Part shown: piece by piece, positions 24,636-33,700 of the stretch
Layout: each line of letters opens with the position of its first letter
How positions within the stretch are numbered: position 1 is the first letter of the stretch
From: Methanosarcina sp. DH2
GTDB taxonomy: Archaea; Halobacteriota; Methanosarcinia; Methanosarcinales; Methanosarcinaceae
Length of the DNA: 37,613 nucleotides
Reading direction: 5' to 3'
Assembly: GCF_020804225.1 (NCBI RefSeq)
Contig: NZ_WJBI01000018.1
Location: forward strand, 75,806-113,418
The notes under the pieces: model-generated
Database searches by the model: none
What the model was told of the DNA's origin: nothing
Seen by the model: only the letters and a program-made list of their open reading frames with translations
Program-made: the position numbers and the translations under genes

Positions 24636-26705
24636 TTAGTCTGATAATTCAACTTTTGAATGGCCTTTTCGCACATATATTGAAAAATTTTTATTGAACA
24701 GCCTAACGTTTTCCACGCAAATATCCTCAATCGCTGCAGGGAGATATGGATTTATTATTATATTCTGGTTTTTATGGTCGGGTTCCAGTCCTAAAATAAT
24801 CCGTAAAAATAATACGCTTGCACCGGCAGCCCATGCCTGCGGTGAGGATGAAGTCGGATAGGGTACGGGAAAATCAACTTCAGTTCTCTGGTAACCTGCA
24901 AATACCTCAGGAAATCTGTTATCGAAATATTGAGATGCTTCTAACAGATTTATTATTATTTGATTTGCTTCATCTTTATATCCGTACTTTATGAGTCCCT
25001 CTGCAATTAAACTATTATCATGAGGCCATACCGTTCCATTGTGATATTCTATAGGATTGTATCCTCTATCCTGAACAGATAATGTGCGAATTCCCCAGCC
25101 ACTATAAAGGTGACTGCTCATTAATTGTCTAACAATAATATTAGCCTTATCATCATTTACGATTCCGCTCCAGAGAAGATGTCCCATATTTGAGGTCATA
25201 GAATCAATTTTTTTCTTGTTTTTATCCAGTCCAAGAGCAAAATAGCCTCCTCTATCTTCAATCCAGAAATCCTTATTAAAGTGCCGTTTTAACTCTTTAG
25301 CCTGATTCCTCAGTTTTTCTGCAAGGGCGGAATCATTCCAGACTTCTTCTGCCAGTTCAGCAAGCCTTAGCTTTGCATCATAAACATATCCCTGGAACTC
25401 AACCGTAGCTATAGGGGCTTCGGCAAGACTTGCATCACTGAAGATCATACTTGTCCCTGAATCTTTCCAGCAGTGATTACCAAGTCCTTCTTTTGATCTT
25501 TTTTGATATTCTATGTACCCGTCCCCATCCATATCTCCGTAATTGTCAATCCAGTCAAGGGCTTTTAACGCTGGCTCCTTAAGCTCATTAACTAATTCTC
25601 TGTTACCCGTCCACTTAAACGCTTCATGGAGCAGAATAAGGAATAACTGGCAGGAATCAGCAGTTCCGAAATACGGGCTGTACGGTTTTTCTCCCAATAG
25701 GGTTTTCTCTCCAAACCTCAGTTCATGAAGGATTTTTCCGGGCTCTTCATCTCTAAAATCATTATATTCTTTTCCCTGAAGCCTTGCTAGATTTCTTAAT
25801 GTAGTAAACGCAATATCCGGAGCAATAAAACAGCATTGATAAGCTGTAATTAAACTATCACGGCCGAATAAGGCCATATACCACGGCATGCCTGCTGCAA
25901 TTACAGGTTTATTTTCCGAGTCTATGTAAAACCTGAGTGCAGCTAAATCCATTAAACTATGTTCATATGTCTTCGATAATATGCTGCAATGTCCGGTTAA
26001 CCTTGGGACCTGATTTTTCCATTGTTGCAGAGGTTTATGTATAACTGGTTTATTTTTATCAAGATCTTCACATAAATATTCTGGTTCTTTAACTTTATCT
26101 TCCCAAACAGGCCGAATTGTCAGGCAGGTTTTCCAGACATCTTTTGCAGGAATATTGATTTTAAAATTTACCTTTCTATTTTCGATTTCTGCTCCGGATT
26201 CACATTGAATTATAGTTTTCCTGCATATTCCATCAACCTGATATACGAAAATATGCTGATTTTCTGTTGAATTAATCTCAATAACAGGCCTTCCTTTCGG
26301 GTTTTGTGCCCTTTTTAACTCTATTATATCTACAAAGTCAGCATCAAGCTTTATTGATAAAGTTAAATCCACAGGTTCAGTTTTATAATTATGAATTATA
26401 ATTTCTTCCCTTGCTCCATTACCTGCTGCACGTTTTCTAATAATCGTAATAGGATGAGCCTCAAATATCGATTCAAATGGGAGAGTAGCATAATGGGTTG
26501 ACCAAAAATAGTTCACCTCTTTTGCACCAAGTATAGTTAAATCCTGATCATTTATTTTCAAAATTAGTTCCGATAAAAATCGTGTATCCCTGAAAAAAAA
26601 ACCAAGATTACCAGTACTCTCCTGATGTATATTCCCAACAGAATCTGAGATAATGAATGTTTCTCCGTTGACGATTCGTATTTCAGATTTTGTTTGATAG
26701 CTCAT
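24636..26705 (-). CDS. glycogen debranching enzyme, amylo-alpha-1,6-glucosidase type
   Basis: This is a 689-residue two-domain protein. The N-terminal ~220 residues form the beta-rich GDE_N_bis domain (ESTGNLGFFFRDTRFLSEL at about 30-48, EAHPITIIRKRAAG at about 82-95). The C-terminal (alpha/alpha)6 barrel has MPWYMALFGRDSLITAYQC (about 273-291), NHCWKDSGTSM and YHNGTVWPHDNSLIAEGLIKYG (about 555-576), which carry the acidic catalytic candidates. It would hydrolyse alpha-1,6 branch points of glycogen, a storage polymer made by Methanosarcina. It is related to archaeal and cyanobacterial GDE-like proteins sometimes active on other alpha-glucans. ATG with GGAG within AAGGAGACAG 6-8 nt upstream. 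No other glycogen gene is nearby. Confidence 0.88.
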   Translation of the reverse strand: MSYQTKSEIRIVNGETFIISDSVGNIHQESTGNLGFFFRDTRFLSELILKINDQDLTILGAKEVNYFWSTHYATLPFESIFEAHPITIIRKRAAGNGAREEIIIHNYKTEPVDLTLSIKLDADFVDIIELKRAQNPKGRPVIEINSTENQHIFVYQVDGICRKTIIQCESGAEIENRKVNFKINIPAKDVWKTCLTIRPVWEDKVKEPEYLCEDLDKNKPVIHKPLQQWKNQVPRLTGHCSILSKTYEHSLMDLAALRFYIDSENKPVIAAGMPWYMALFGRDSLITAYQCCFIAPDIAFTTLRNLARLQGKEYNDFRDEEPGKILHELRFGEKTLLGEKPYSPYFGTADSCQLFLILLHEAFKWTGNRELVNELKEPALKALDWIDNYGDMDGDGYIEYQKRSKEGLGNHCWKDSGTSMIFSDASLAEAPIATVEFQGYVYDAKLRLAELAEEVWNDSALAEKLRNQAKELKRHFNKDFWIEDRGGYFALGLDKNKKKIDSMTSNMGHLLWSGIVNDDKANIIVRQLMSSHLYSGWGIRTLSVQDRGYNPIEYHNGTVWPHDNSLIAEGLIKYGYKDEANQIIINLLEASQYFDNRFPEVFAGYQRTEVDFPVPYPTSSSPQAWAAGASVLFLRIILGLEPDHKNQNIIINPYLPAAIEDICVENVRLFNKNFSIYVRKGHSKVELSD

Positions 26706-26906
26706 AGTTCTGTCTCCTTACAACCTTAATCGTTTTGAATAATGTAATATATAGTGAACAGCAAAACGGAATTCTGGTAAAAGAGATGATCAGCACCAGG
26801 GTCATCTGAATCACAAACCTGAATAATTCTTTCAGTTTATTATGCTTTCATTTATTGTCTATGATTTTTCCAGAATTTTTTTCTTTATTGATTTGCTGAA
26901 TTTTAG
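26706..26906. other. intergenic spacer
   Basis: This holds the promoter side of the debranching enzyme gene and AT-rich DNA preceding the transporter remnant. No repeat array or RNA gene was seen. Confidence 0.3.
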
Positions 26907-27059
26907 CTATTCATCATCTCTATCCTGCTTAAAGGTCTTATAGCAAGAGAAATCGGAAGATATGCCGTTGTTACGGGAGGCTCTTTTTTAGATGGCGTAA
27001 AAAACCTGCCAGGACGAGAAAACTGGGGAGTATGGCTGATTATTCTGCCGCAATTATGA
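26907..27059 (+). pseudogene. C-terminally truncated fragment resembling an Nramp-like metal transporter
   Basis: A plus-strand frame bounded by UAG (26904) and UGA (27057-27059) encodes 50 residues: LLKGLIAREIGRYAVVTGG and then DGVKNLPGRENWGVWLIILP. Alternation of membrane helix ends with AREIGRYAVVTG and PG-x-NW is reminiscent of the first loop of large archaeal Nramp-family (Mn/Fe) transporters. There is no start codon in frame, and the homology stops abruptly at the neighbouring gene's end. It is best explained as a leftover of a deleted gene. The family assignment is from memory of the motif. Confidence 0.45.
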
Positions 27060-27065
27060 TATGGA

Positions 27066-28040
27066 TTATTTTTTAAGTACAGGAAGAACTTTCTCTCCAA
27101 AATCCTTAATAAATCTCTCCTGTTCAACATTGGCATTATGCAGAATAATATTACTGAAGCCAAGCTCGATATCTTTTCGAATCCAGTCTATATGATTTTT
27201 CGGCTCGGAAGAAATCCTGATATGGTCATCCAGGTCATCGGGTCTTATGTACTTTGCAGCTGCATCAAACTGTTCAGGAGTATAGATCTCTTCTTCAACA
27301 ATACTTTCAATAGTATTGTTTTTCCATTGTTCATAAGCCCCTTTGCGAGCTTTTTCATCAGTATTGGAATATGAAAGGTGAACCTGCAGATACATGGGTT
27401 TGCCTTCCCCGCCGCCTGCATGAAAAGCATCCACCATTTTCCGAAGTTTTTCATAAGGCTGGGATACTGTTACCATTCCATCTGCCCAGCTACCTACCCA
27501 TTTTGCAGTCTCGGGAGTGAGAGCCGCACCAAAAATTTGTGGTGCAGTTTCAGGTTGAACGTACAGCTTTGCTTCTTCTACAGTTATATAGGACCCGTAA
27601 TAAGTCACTGACTCTCCTGCAAACAATGATTTAATTACATCTACGCATTCCTGTAGCCTTTCATTTCTTTCAAATTTGGTCGGATATAAATCTCCGGTTA
27701 TTCGCTCATTTAAAGCCTGACCACTTCCAAGCGCCATCCAGAACCTCCCAGGAAACATTTCAGCTAAAGTTGCTGCAGCCTGTGCAATAATTGCAGGATG
27801 ATACCTTTGTCCGGGAGCATTTACAACTCCAAATTCAAGTGATGTAGCTTGCATAGCTGCTCCCAGCCAGGACCATGCAAAACCATTTCCACCCTGTTCA
27901 GCCTGCTTACAACTCCAGGGTTTAAAATGATCCGAAGATAAAGCTCCGGTAAATCCGGCTTTTTCAGCTAATTGAGCCCAATTTAAAAGCTCACGAGGCT
28001 TAAACTGCTCATGAGAAACATGATACGAGAACCCCACCAT
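27066..28040 (-). CDS. LLM-class flavin-dependent oxidoreductase (probable non-F420, TIGR03885-like)
   Basis: This is a 324-residue luciferase-like (beta/alpha)8 barrel. Conserved segments include the N-terminal GFSYHVSHEQFKPRELL, LSSDHFKPW (about 35-43), GVVNAPGQRYHPAIIAQ, FPGRFWMALGSGQALNE (about 96-112), ERLQECVDVIKSLFAGE and the C-terminal GFSNIILHNA. The HEQF and SDHF motifs and the overall length fit the group annotated as probable non-F420 flavinoid oxidoreductase related to F420-dependent glucose-6-phosphate dehydrogenase. Cofactor choice (FMN versus F420) cannot be settled from sequence. It is divergent from the GNAT gene. UAA stop. Confidence 0.85.
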   Translation of the reverse strand: MVGFSYHVSHEQFKPRELLNWAQLAEKAGFTGALSSDHFKPWSCKQAEQGGNGFAWSWLGAAMQATSLEFGVVNAPGQRYHPAIIAQAAATLAEMFPGRFWMALGSGQALNERITGDLYPTKFERNERLQECVDVIKSLFAGESVTYYGSYITVEEAKLYVQPETAPQIFGAALTPETAKWVGSWADGMVTVSQPYEKLRKMVDAFHAGGGEGKPMYLQVHLSYSNTDEKARKGAYEQWKNNTIESIVEEEIYTPEQFDAAAKYIRPDDLDDHIRISSEPKNHIDWIRKDIELGFSNIILHNANVEQERFIKDFGEKVLPVLKK

Positions 28041-28140
28041 AAAAATATCCTTATTGCTTATTACTGATATAGGTAACTATTCAGAGTATAATTATCTGCA
28101 CTCTTTTAAGCGCCATAAAAATACACAGGAAGATTTAGAG

Positions 28141-28662
28141 ATGCCCCTTAAAATTCGCCCTGAAACCCCTTCCGACTACCCGGCAATAACCGAAGTAAAC
28201 GACCTTGCCTTCGGGCAGCCTGCTGAAGGAAAACTCGTTGAAAACCTCAGGAAAAACCCGGAATTTGTTCCCGAACTTTCGCTTGTAGCTGAAGCTGACG
28301 GAAAAATCGTGGGCCATATCCTGTTTTTCCCGATAAAAATCAAATCTGCGGAAGGAAAAGAAAAAGAGACCATCTCGCTTGCTCCGGTCGCAGTCATTCC
28401 TGAGTTTCAGAAACAGGGCATCGGAGGCGAACTTATAAGAGAAGGGCTCAAAGCCTGCGGAAAAATAGGATACGATTCGGTCATAGTCCTCGGGCATCCT
28501 GAGTATTATCCGAAATTCGGATTTGAGCCGACAGGGAAGTGGGGAATAAAAGATCCTTTCGGCGCGCCGGCTGAGGCTTTCATGGCGCTGGAATTGAAGA
28601 AAGGAGCGCTCGAAGGCGCCGGCGGGGTTGTAGAGTATCCAGATGAGTTCCTTGACGTTTAA
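28141..28662 (+). CDS. GNAT family N-acetyltransferase
   Basis: This is a 173-residue acetyltransferase. Motif A, APVAVIPEFQKQGIGGELIREGL, contains the acetyl-CoA-binding QKQGIGG. The VILGHPEYYPKFGFEP motif near the end is typical of the YhbS-like subgroup. It probably transfers acetyl from acetyl-CoA to a small amine or protein N-terminus; substrate unknown. ATG at 28141 with AGGAAG about 10 nt before fits the family start (PLKIRPETPSDYPAI); the open frame reaching back to 28054 has no ATG in frame. The C-terminal half is GC-richer than its surroundings. Confidence 0.88.
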   Translation: MPLKIRPETPSDYPAITEVNDLAFGQPAEGKLVENLRKNPEFVPELSLVAEADGKIVGHILFFPIKIKSAEGKEKETISLAPVAVIPEFQKQGIGGELIREGLKACGKIGYDSVIVLGHPEYYPKFGFEPTGKWGIKDPFGAPAEAFMALELKKGALEGAGGVVEYPDEFLDV

Positions 28663-28712
28663 AAAACGATTTAAAAAAGAAAAAAAATGGAAGAAAAAGG
28701 AAACAGGAAAAC

Positions 28713-29336
28713 TTAGAGAGACGGTGTCAGGCTTGATTCGGCTCTTCTATACTCCGGGCCCGGAAGGTGCGAAACCGATATCAAGTTCCCGAAATCCCTA
28801 GCTTTCTCCAGCAACTGTGGCCTGAATGTAACTTCAAGTTTATCCGTGCCTGCTGCAACAATTGTATCCAGGACATCAAAGCCCAGATAGTAAAGAAGAC
28901 CTGCTGTATATTCGAAATACGGTTTAAAGGCATCTCTGTCAGGAATTCCCTGAGTAAAGACAAGAATTAGTTTTTTATGGTCAAGCCTGCTCGAGAAATT
29001 CGGCCTTAAGAAAGCGGTCATGCGGTCAATAAGTAGTTTTGTCTGGGCTGTCATCTGCCACATATATACAGGAGAGCCGAGTACAACAGCATCTGCTTCC
29101 TGAATTTCTCGATAAAGTTTTTGCATATCATCATCTATAACGCAGCAGCCATGCTCCTGGCATCTGCCGCAGGCATCACAGCCTTTGATGTCAAGAGAAG
29201 CAAGGTTATAGATTACAGTTTCTGCCCCTTTTTCCGCTGCTCCCTCAAGAAATGCATTTACAAGTTTTGAGGTATTACCATCAACTTTAGGACTACCCAC
29301 CAATCCGAGAACTTTAATGTTAGAACCCCCATTCAA
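28713..29336 (-). CDS. iron-sulfur flavoprotein (Isf-type, NADPH-dependent FMN reductase fold)
   Basis: This 207-residue flavodoxin-like protein has an FMN phosphate loop GSPKVDGNTSKLV (about 14-26). It also has the compact Isf cysteine motif, Cys53-x2-Cys56-x2-Cys59-x4-Cys64 (CDACGRCQEHGCC), which holds a [4Fe-4S] cluster. GSPVYMWQMTAQTKLLIDRM (about 88-107) is the second flavin loop. Methanosarcina Isf proteins accept electrons from ferredoxin and have been linked to oxygen or peroxide detoxification; that role is inferred here. The Cys motif is complete. UAA stop. Start ATG at 29336, with little Shine-Dalgarno signal. No partner gene is adjacent. Confidence 0.9.
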   Translation of the reverse strand: MNGGSNIKVLGLVGSPKVDGNTSKLVNAFLEGAAEKGAETVIYNLASLDIKGCDACGRCQEHGCCVIDDDMQKLYREIQEADAVVLGSPVYMWQMTAQTKLLIDRMTAFLRPNFSSRLDHKKLILVFTQGIPDRDAFKPYFEYTAGLLYYLGFDVLDTIVAAGTDKLEVTFRPQLLEKARDFGNLISVSHLPGPEYRRAESSLTPSL

Positions 29337-29531
29337 ATTTTAAATACACGATATAAAACATTTTACACAAAGGTATAAACGTCTGATCAGAATAAATACG
29401 TTTCTCTTATAGAAAAAAGTAAGCCAGTTTGTATAGAATAGCCAGGAAAAGTAAATAAAGATAAAAAGAAAAAGAGAAAAATAATTCTGCTGATTTAGTT
29501 TTACCGGTTAGTCTGTTAGCTGGCTTGCTGG

Positions 29532-30296
29532 TCACCTTCTAGCTACCATGAATGCACCAAAAAGAGCTGCAATAAAAACCAATGCTGTGAAGACTGTTGA
29601 ATGACCCGCATCTTCAGCACCTTCAGCGCCTTCAGCACCTTCAGCACCTTCAATACCCTCTGCCCCTTCAGCATCCTCAACATTTTCACTTTCCTCATCA
29701 CCTTCTTGAGAGACAGGGCCTTGTGCATGGACAATTCCATCTTCCTCTTCATCATTAACACCTGCATCAGAATAATCGTCAGCCTCTTCAGGGGCTTCAG
29801 ATCCGGCAGTGTCTTTTTTCACGACCCTGGCTTCACCTTTTGCATCATTACTGCTACCTGAACTTGGGGCTCCTTCACTGGAGGAAGTAGAGGATGCTAT
29901 GTCAACTTCAGCAATCGAGCCAGGCATTTTGTCCCCAATTGTCTCCATCTGAGAAGCAGGGATCTCAAAACTGGCTTGATCGCCGTTGATATAAAGCTCC
30001 ATGTTCTCAATATTAGAATAATTCTCAGGAGTGAGATTCAGGTTCAAGTTATATTTACCATCTTCTCCTACGGTGCTTTTTGCGATTAGCTCTCCTTCAT
30101 AATATGCAAGAATCTCAGAGCCTTCAGAAACAGGCTCTCCGTTTACGTCCAGCCCGCCATGCAGTATGAGCGGCAGGTCGGGCACGTCTCCAATCGAATC
30201 ATTTTCTTCAGATAAAGCAGTCACACTTACCGCTGCAAACACAGACAGTATCATCAGGCTTAAAATAAGCACTCCGAACTTTCGATACTTAGTCAA
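29532..30296 (-). CDS. secreted/membrane-anchored acidic surface protein with EGA repeats
   Basis: This 254-residue protein has an N-terminal signal peptide (KYRKFGVLILSLMILSVFAA, cleavage likely near residue 27). A ~110-residue beta-rich domain follows (LHGGLDVNGEPVSEGSEILA), with patterns like archaeal adhesin or carboxypeptidase-regulatory folds. Then come a long low-complexity acidic linker rich in Ser, Glu and Asp and a tract of Glu-Gly-Ala triplets (about 212-230). A C-terminal helix (VFTALVFIAALFGAFMVARR) ends in Arg. The linker likely holds the domain away from the S-layer. At the DNA level the triplets form a 9-bp tandem repeat at 29611-29674. No enzyme motifs. Confidence 0.75.
   Translation of the reverse strand: MTKYRKFGVLILSLMILSVFAAVSVTALSEENDSIGDVPDLPLILHGGLDVNGEPVSEGSEILAYYEGELIAKSTVGEDGKYNLNLNLTPENYSNIENMELYINGDQASFEIPASQMETIGDKMPGSIAEVDIASSTSSSEGAPSSGSSNDAKGEARVVKKDTAGSEAPEEADDYSDAGVNDEEEDGIVHAQGPVSQEGDEESENVEDAEGAEGIEGAEGAEGAEGAEDAGHSTVFTALVFIAALFGAFMVARR
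29611..29674. repeat. in-frame 9-bp repeat coding Glu-Gly-Ala
   Basis: CTTCAGCAC-type units, about seven copies with point differences, lie inside the surface-protein gene. Length changes in multiples of 9 bp would keep the frame, so the linker length could vary between strains. Confidence 0.8.
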
Positions 30297-30955
30297 AACT
30301 ATTCCCCCTACTCCATTTAGGTTAATGTGAAACTTACAAAACCACTATCCAGATCGGATTCCTGCCCTGTCCAGACAACAGCTACAACAGCCGCAGTTTT
30401 CTATTAAGAAATGGTTTTGTTTACAGGTATTTTTTGTCCCCTTTTGTTTGGCAGGATGTTCCCACCTACAAACCCAACAAATACTTGATTTGAAAATATT
30501 TCCTGCCCAGCAGTGTAAGAAGGCAAGAATTATTGAAATATAATATTATTAGATATTATATATATCAATATATTGAAAAATATTAATTATTGAATAATAA
30601 TCAGCTCAGTCTCAAGTCAATATCAACCGGATTAATCCAGAATATTTAAAGCCCTGTCTTAATATCAAAATTTTAAAATACCTGTTTTAGCAACAGTACA
30701 TCAGTTTTAAATTTGAAATGATCAAACACGTCGCGCAATGAAAGAATCTAAATGACGTAAATACTGGTTAATATAAAAAGGTATAAAGGAAAAAATCTAA
30801 AAAAAGGGAAGAAGAAAAAGGGAAGAAGAAAAAGGAAAAAAGAAAAAGGGAAAAAAGGGGACAGATTTCTTTACGCTTGTTTCTCTTACTCTTTTTTCGC
30901 TTTATTCTTTATTTTTACATCATTTTTTACCAGGTTTCGATCTCCTGATTTTGTT
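30297..30955. other. intergenic region between two surface-protein genes
   Basis: Highly AT-rich around 30536-30610 (repeated ATTATATATATCAATATATTG), the likely promoter zone of the minus-strand acidic surface protein or its upstream control region. A purine tract of AAGGGAAGAAGAAAA repeats at about 30805-30860 lies 95-150 nt beyond the stop of the DUF2341 gene and would read as a pyrimidine (T-rich) terminator on the minus strand. No RNA gene was seen. Confidence 0.45.
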
Positions 30956-33082
30956 TCACTTTTTCTTCGCCTTAAGAAAAGCAAATGCTCCAAGCCCTAC
31001 AAACAGTACGGAAAGTGTTTCAAATCCTGGTAATGCTTTCTGTTCTTTGGGCTCAGCTTTCACAGGCAGGTCTTTGTAGGTATCATAATTGGAAATTGAA
31101 ACTCCCACAAAAGCTGAGTCTTCAGCATAATATTCTGCCATGGTAGCAAAGAGATCCTGTATTGAATATTTGTCTTCGAAACCTTCTTCTACGGAAATTT
31201 CTATAATTCCTTTTGAGTTTACACCTCTTATTTCACCCATCTCGAGTGCAACAGCGTCAACAATAACCGATCCAGAGTTAAGGTTTTTAGTTTCACGGTC
31301 ATAAGCCCTGATAATAAAGAAGTCTACTGAAGGGGCAATTTTTTCAATATTTGATGCAGCATATCCGGGTGGAAGACTTGCCGAAATGGACAATTTATCT
31401 CCGGCTTTTTCCCGGGCAGACACAAAAAGGGTTACATAGTCCATGCAATCATTTTCGGAGTAGGAATCATTAGAAGCTGTCACGTAGATATTGATTCCAT
31501 CAAAAGGTGCAAGTGACTTTTCATTATAGTCAATGATAGCGTTCAAGGAAGAACGGGAGGTGTTCATAGCCCCTTCTGCTGTGCAGTTGAGATCTTCAAA
31601 AAGTACTGCATGCACTGTCATTCCTTCCTGATGAGCCATTTTTACAAAGCGTTCATACTGCCAGACATCTTCACCATTCATGCTCAGGAAGATAGTGTCG
31701 ATTCTTGAAGATTCAAGATCTTTTACCAGTACAGGAAAATCGAATCTGTATGGAGAAGAGAGCTTAACTCCGGAAACATTGACACTGTACCTGGGAAACA
31801 GAATTTCCGGGGCTTTAGTCTCATTTCCACTCTGGTTTTCCTGTATCTGTACTGGTATTTCAGGGGTTTCCTCTGTAACTGAAACCTCAGGGATAGGAGT
31901 TTCAATCTCAGGAGTGGCTTCAGAGTCGGAGATGACTTCAGAGTCGGAAGTGGAATCAGAATCGGAAATAGAATCAGAGTCGGAAGTGGAATTTTCTGTA
32001 GAGATTTCAGTTTTAATCTGATCCGACATGAACTTGACAGTTGGCTCGGATTCAACAAATTTGCGGACAAAAGCATAGTCTACAGCCATATAGCCTGTGT
32101 TCTTCGAGGCGTCGGAATAAGAGGCTGCATAAAGGTAAACATGCATCGGGAGGGTTGTAATATAATCATTTGAAGCGTAATCCATCTTTGTATCCCGAAT
32201 TCCATTCTTAAACCAGGACACCTTACGCGTATCGTTTTCTTCGTACCAGGCAACTCCCGACGTATACCATTCCCCTTCAGAAACGCGGACATTGGTCAGG
32301 TCAAAGGAATTATGCCTTTCCTTCCTGTAAGATGTCTCCCAGCGCACACGGCTCTCATTAGCAAATTCGGTCTCGTGCTTAATTTCATTTTTCCTGCTGC
32401 TTATCTGATCTATAAAACCCTGCCTAAGCAGAGGACCTCTCTCATCTGTTCCTGTGGTAACTTTCATTCTTTTGACAACGAACATGGAATTAATGTCAAA
32501 ACTATCTTTGCTGTAGATCAGAGAAGAATCATAAGCATGAACCTTAGGAGCTGACACTTTACATATGCCGCTTTTGACTTCAACGAGACCTCCACCTGCG
32601 CTTTCGGAGTTCCATACAAGCCCCTGGAGTTTATCTCCCTCAAAATCATCGAAAAATTCGAAGGTCTTGCCTCCATTACTCACTGCCGTAGCCGCCGGAT
32701 TTCCGTACTTCATAAGAAGCGTACTATTTCCGTTTGCAGACAGGAAAGGAATCCTGACCCAGATGAGAGCTTCTTCAGCTTCTGCATCCCAGGTCTCAAT
32801 CCAATAACTGAGTATTTTTCCTCCGGAAAAGAAACGAAGATCAGATCCATCTGTTTTCGCCTGTGAAAAATTAAAGTTAGAATAATTCAGGTTGATAGGA
32901 ACCTGATAGCCGGTCAGATTTTTTCCGGAATTTTCAGTAATTACTATCTTCTGGGAATAGGTTCCCGTATCATTTATTGTAGATAGAGCCCCTAGATCAT
33001 TCGCTGTAGCCAGAGCAAAGCCTGTGATCAAAACCAGGAAAAAAATAGAAACAATCCCATACGTGAGCAGTCTCTTTTTCAT
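30956..33082 (-). CDS. DUF2341 surface protein with Ser-Asp linker and PGF-CTERM-like anchor
   Basis: This is a 708-residue exported protein. It has a signal peptide (about 1-26, RLLTYGIVSIFFLVLITGFA). A DUF2341 domain follows (about 40-135; QKIVITENSGKNLTGYQVPI, then SYWIETWDAEAEEALIWVRI), then a concanavalin-like jelly-roll (about 140-355; FFDDFEGDKLQGLVWNS). The linker is Ser-Asp/Glu-Pro rich (about 360-420, SDSDSISDSDSTSDSE), and a second domain (about 440-665) with alternating beta/alpha pattern may be a glycosidase-like barrel. The C-terminus, LPGFETLSVLFVGLGAFAFL followed by KAKKK, fits the PGF-CTERM tripartite signal processed by archaeosortase. GAGGCTGC lies before the ATG. Carbohydrate binding is inferred. 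Confidence 0.85.
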   Translation of the reverse strand: MKKRLLTYGIVSIFFLVLITGFALATANDLGALSTINDTGTYSQKIVITENSGKNLTGYQVPINLNYSNFNFSQAKTDGSDLRFFSGGKILSYWIETWDAEAEEALIWVRIPFLSANGNSTLLMKYGNPAATAVSNGGKTFEFFDDFEGDKLQGLVWNSESAGGGLVEVKSGICKVSAPKVHAYDSSLIYSKDSFDINSMFVVKRMKVTTGTDERGPLLRQGFIDQISSRKNEIKHETEFANESRVRWETSYRKERHNSFDLTNVRVSEGEWYTSGVAWYEENDTRKVSWFKNGIRDTKMDYASNDYITTLPMHVYLYAASYSDASKNTGYMAVDYAFVRKFVESEPTVKFMSDQIKTEISTENSTSDSDSISDSDSTSDSEVISDSEATPEIETPIPEVSVTEETPEIPVQIQENQSGNETKAPEILFPRYSVNVSGVKLSSPYRFDFPVLVKDLESSRIDTIFLSMNGEDVWQYERFVKMAHQEGMTVHAVLFEDLNCTAEGAMNTSRSSLNAIIDYNEKSLAPFDGINIYVTASNDSYSENDCMDYVTLFVSAREKAGDKLSISASLPPGYAASNIEKIAPSVDFFIIRAYDRETKNLNSGSVIVDAVALEMGEIRGVNSKGIIEISVEEGFEDKYSIQDLFATMAEYYAEDSAFVGVSISNYDTYKDLPVKAEPKEQKALPGFETLSVLFVGLGAFAFLKAKKK

Positions 33083-33339
33083 TTTTAGCAGCCTCTTTTA
33101 AGCTCTTTTATCAAAGACGATAAAAAATACTATTCAGACATTATCAAAATTATAGATATAATTTAGAGGAAAAAGTGTGAAACCTGTGGGTCTTTAGCCC
33201 AGAGGTATTAATGATAACTTTCTCCTAATTTTTTGCTAATAGTAATTATCACATACATTCGATTCAATACTCTATTAGTTGCTGGTTTTCAAAACCAGAA
33301 AGCCAGTAAAGTGTATATCAACCCTCAGGATCACGGGCC
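33083..33339. other. intergenic DNA with a perfect palindrome
   Basis: This is the promoter side of the DUF2341 gene. CTGGTTTTCAAAACCAG at 33282-33298 is an 8-bp-arm palindrome with a single central base. It may be a regulator site or part of the adjacent insertion-sequence remnant. Nothing coding. Confidence 0.4.
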
Positions 33340-33500
33340 GTGAATATGTTTTTTTCTTGCTCGAAACCACGTAAAGCCGAATCGAGATGAAAACGGAGAC
33401 ATAGTAGGGCAGAGACTGCCCGATTTCAAGCCTGTAGAGATGCCGAGGGTAATCTGTGAAGCAGGAAACCGCAAATCTTTAGATTTAGCGGACAGTTCAC
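33340..33500 (+). mobile_element. IS200/IS605-family remnant (3' end)
   Basis: A plus-strand frame starting after UGA at about 33342 encodes GDIVGQRLPDFKPVEMPRVI and then CEAGNRKS, resembling the variable C-terminus of IS605 OrfB (TnpB-like) proteins in Methanosarcina. It is followed by a hairpin, CCGCAAATCT / AGATTTAGCGG (33469-33491, one bulged A), and then ACAGTTCAC. A subterminal hairpin just before a short conserved tail is the right-end structure recognised by IS200/IS605 TnpA. The rest of the element, including catalytic regions, is missing, so this is a relic. Confidence 0.5.
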
Positions 33501-33700
33501 TTTACCTACTTATTAACCCACAAACAATAAAGCTTTTCATAAGTACATGTTCAAAATAATAATTATAATATAATAGCAACTTGGATAAAAATGAAGGAAA
33601 AGAGAAAAGAGCTCAAGTTCAAAAAAATCTAATCAATTTCTCAGTTGAAAAAATATTGCTGGTACACCAGTAAAATGCAGACGTGGTAATGAGAAATTAC

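Noticed and set aside
26903-27163. 86-codon minus-strand ORF next to the LLM oxidoreductase
   Set aside because: It overlaps the oxidoreductase C-terminus in another frame, and the plus strand carries recognisable transporter-like sequence there.
33282-33298. Palindrome CTGGTTTTCAAAACCAG as an intrinsic terminator
   Set aside because: It is upstream, not downstream, of the nearest genes on both strands, and lacks a following T tract.
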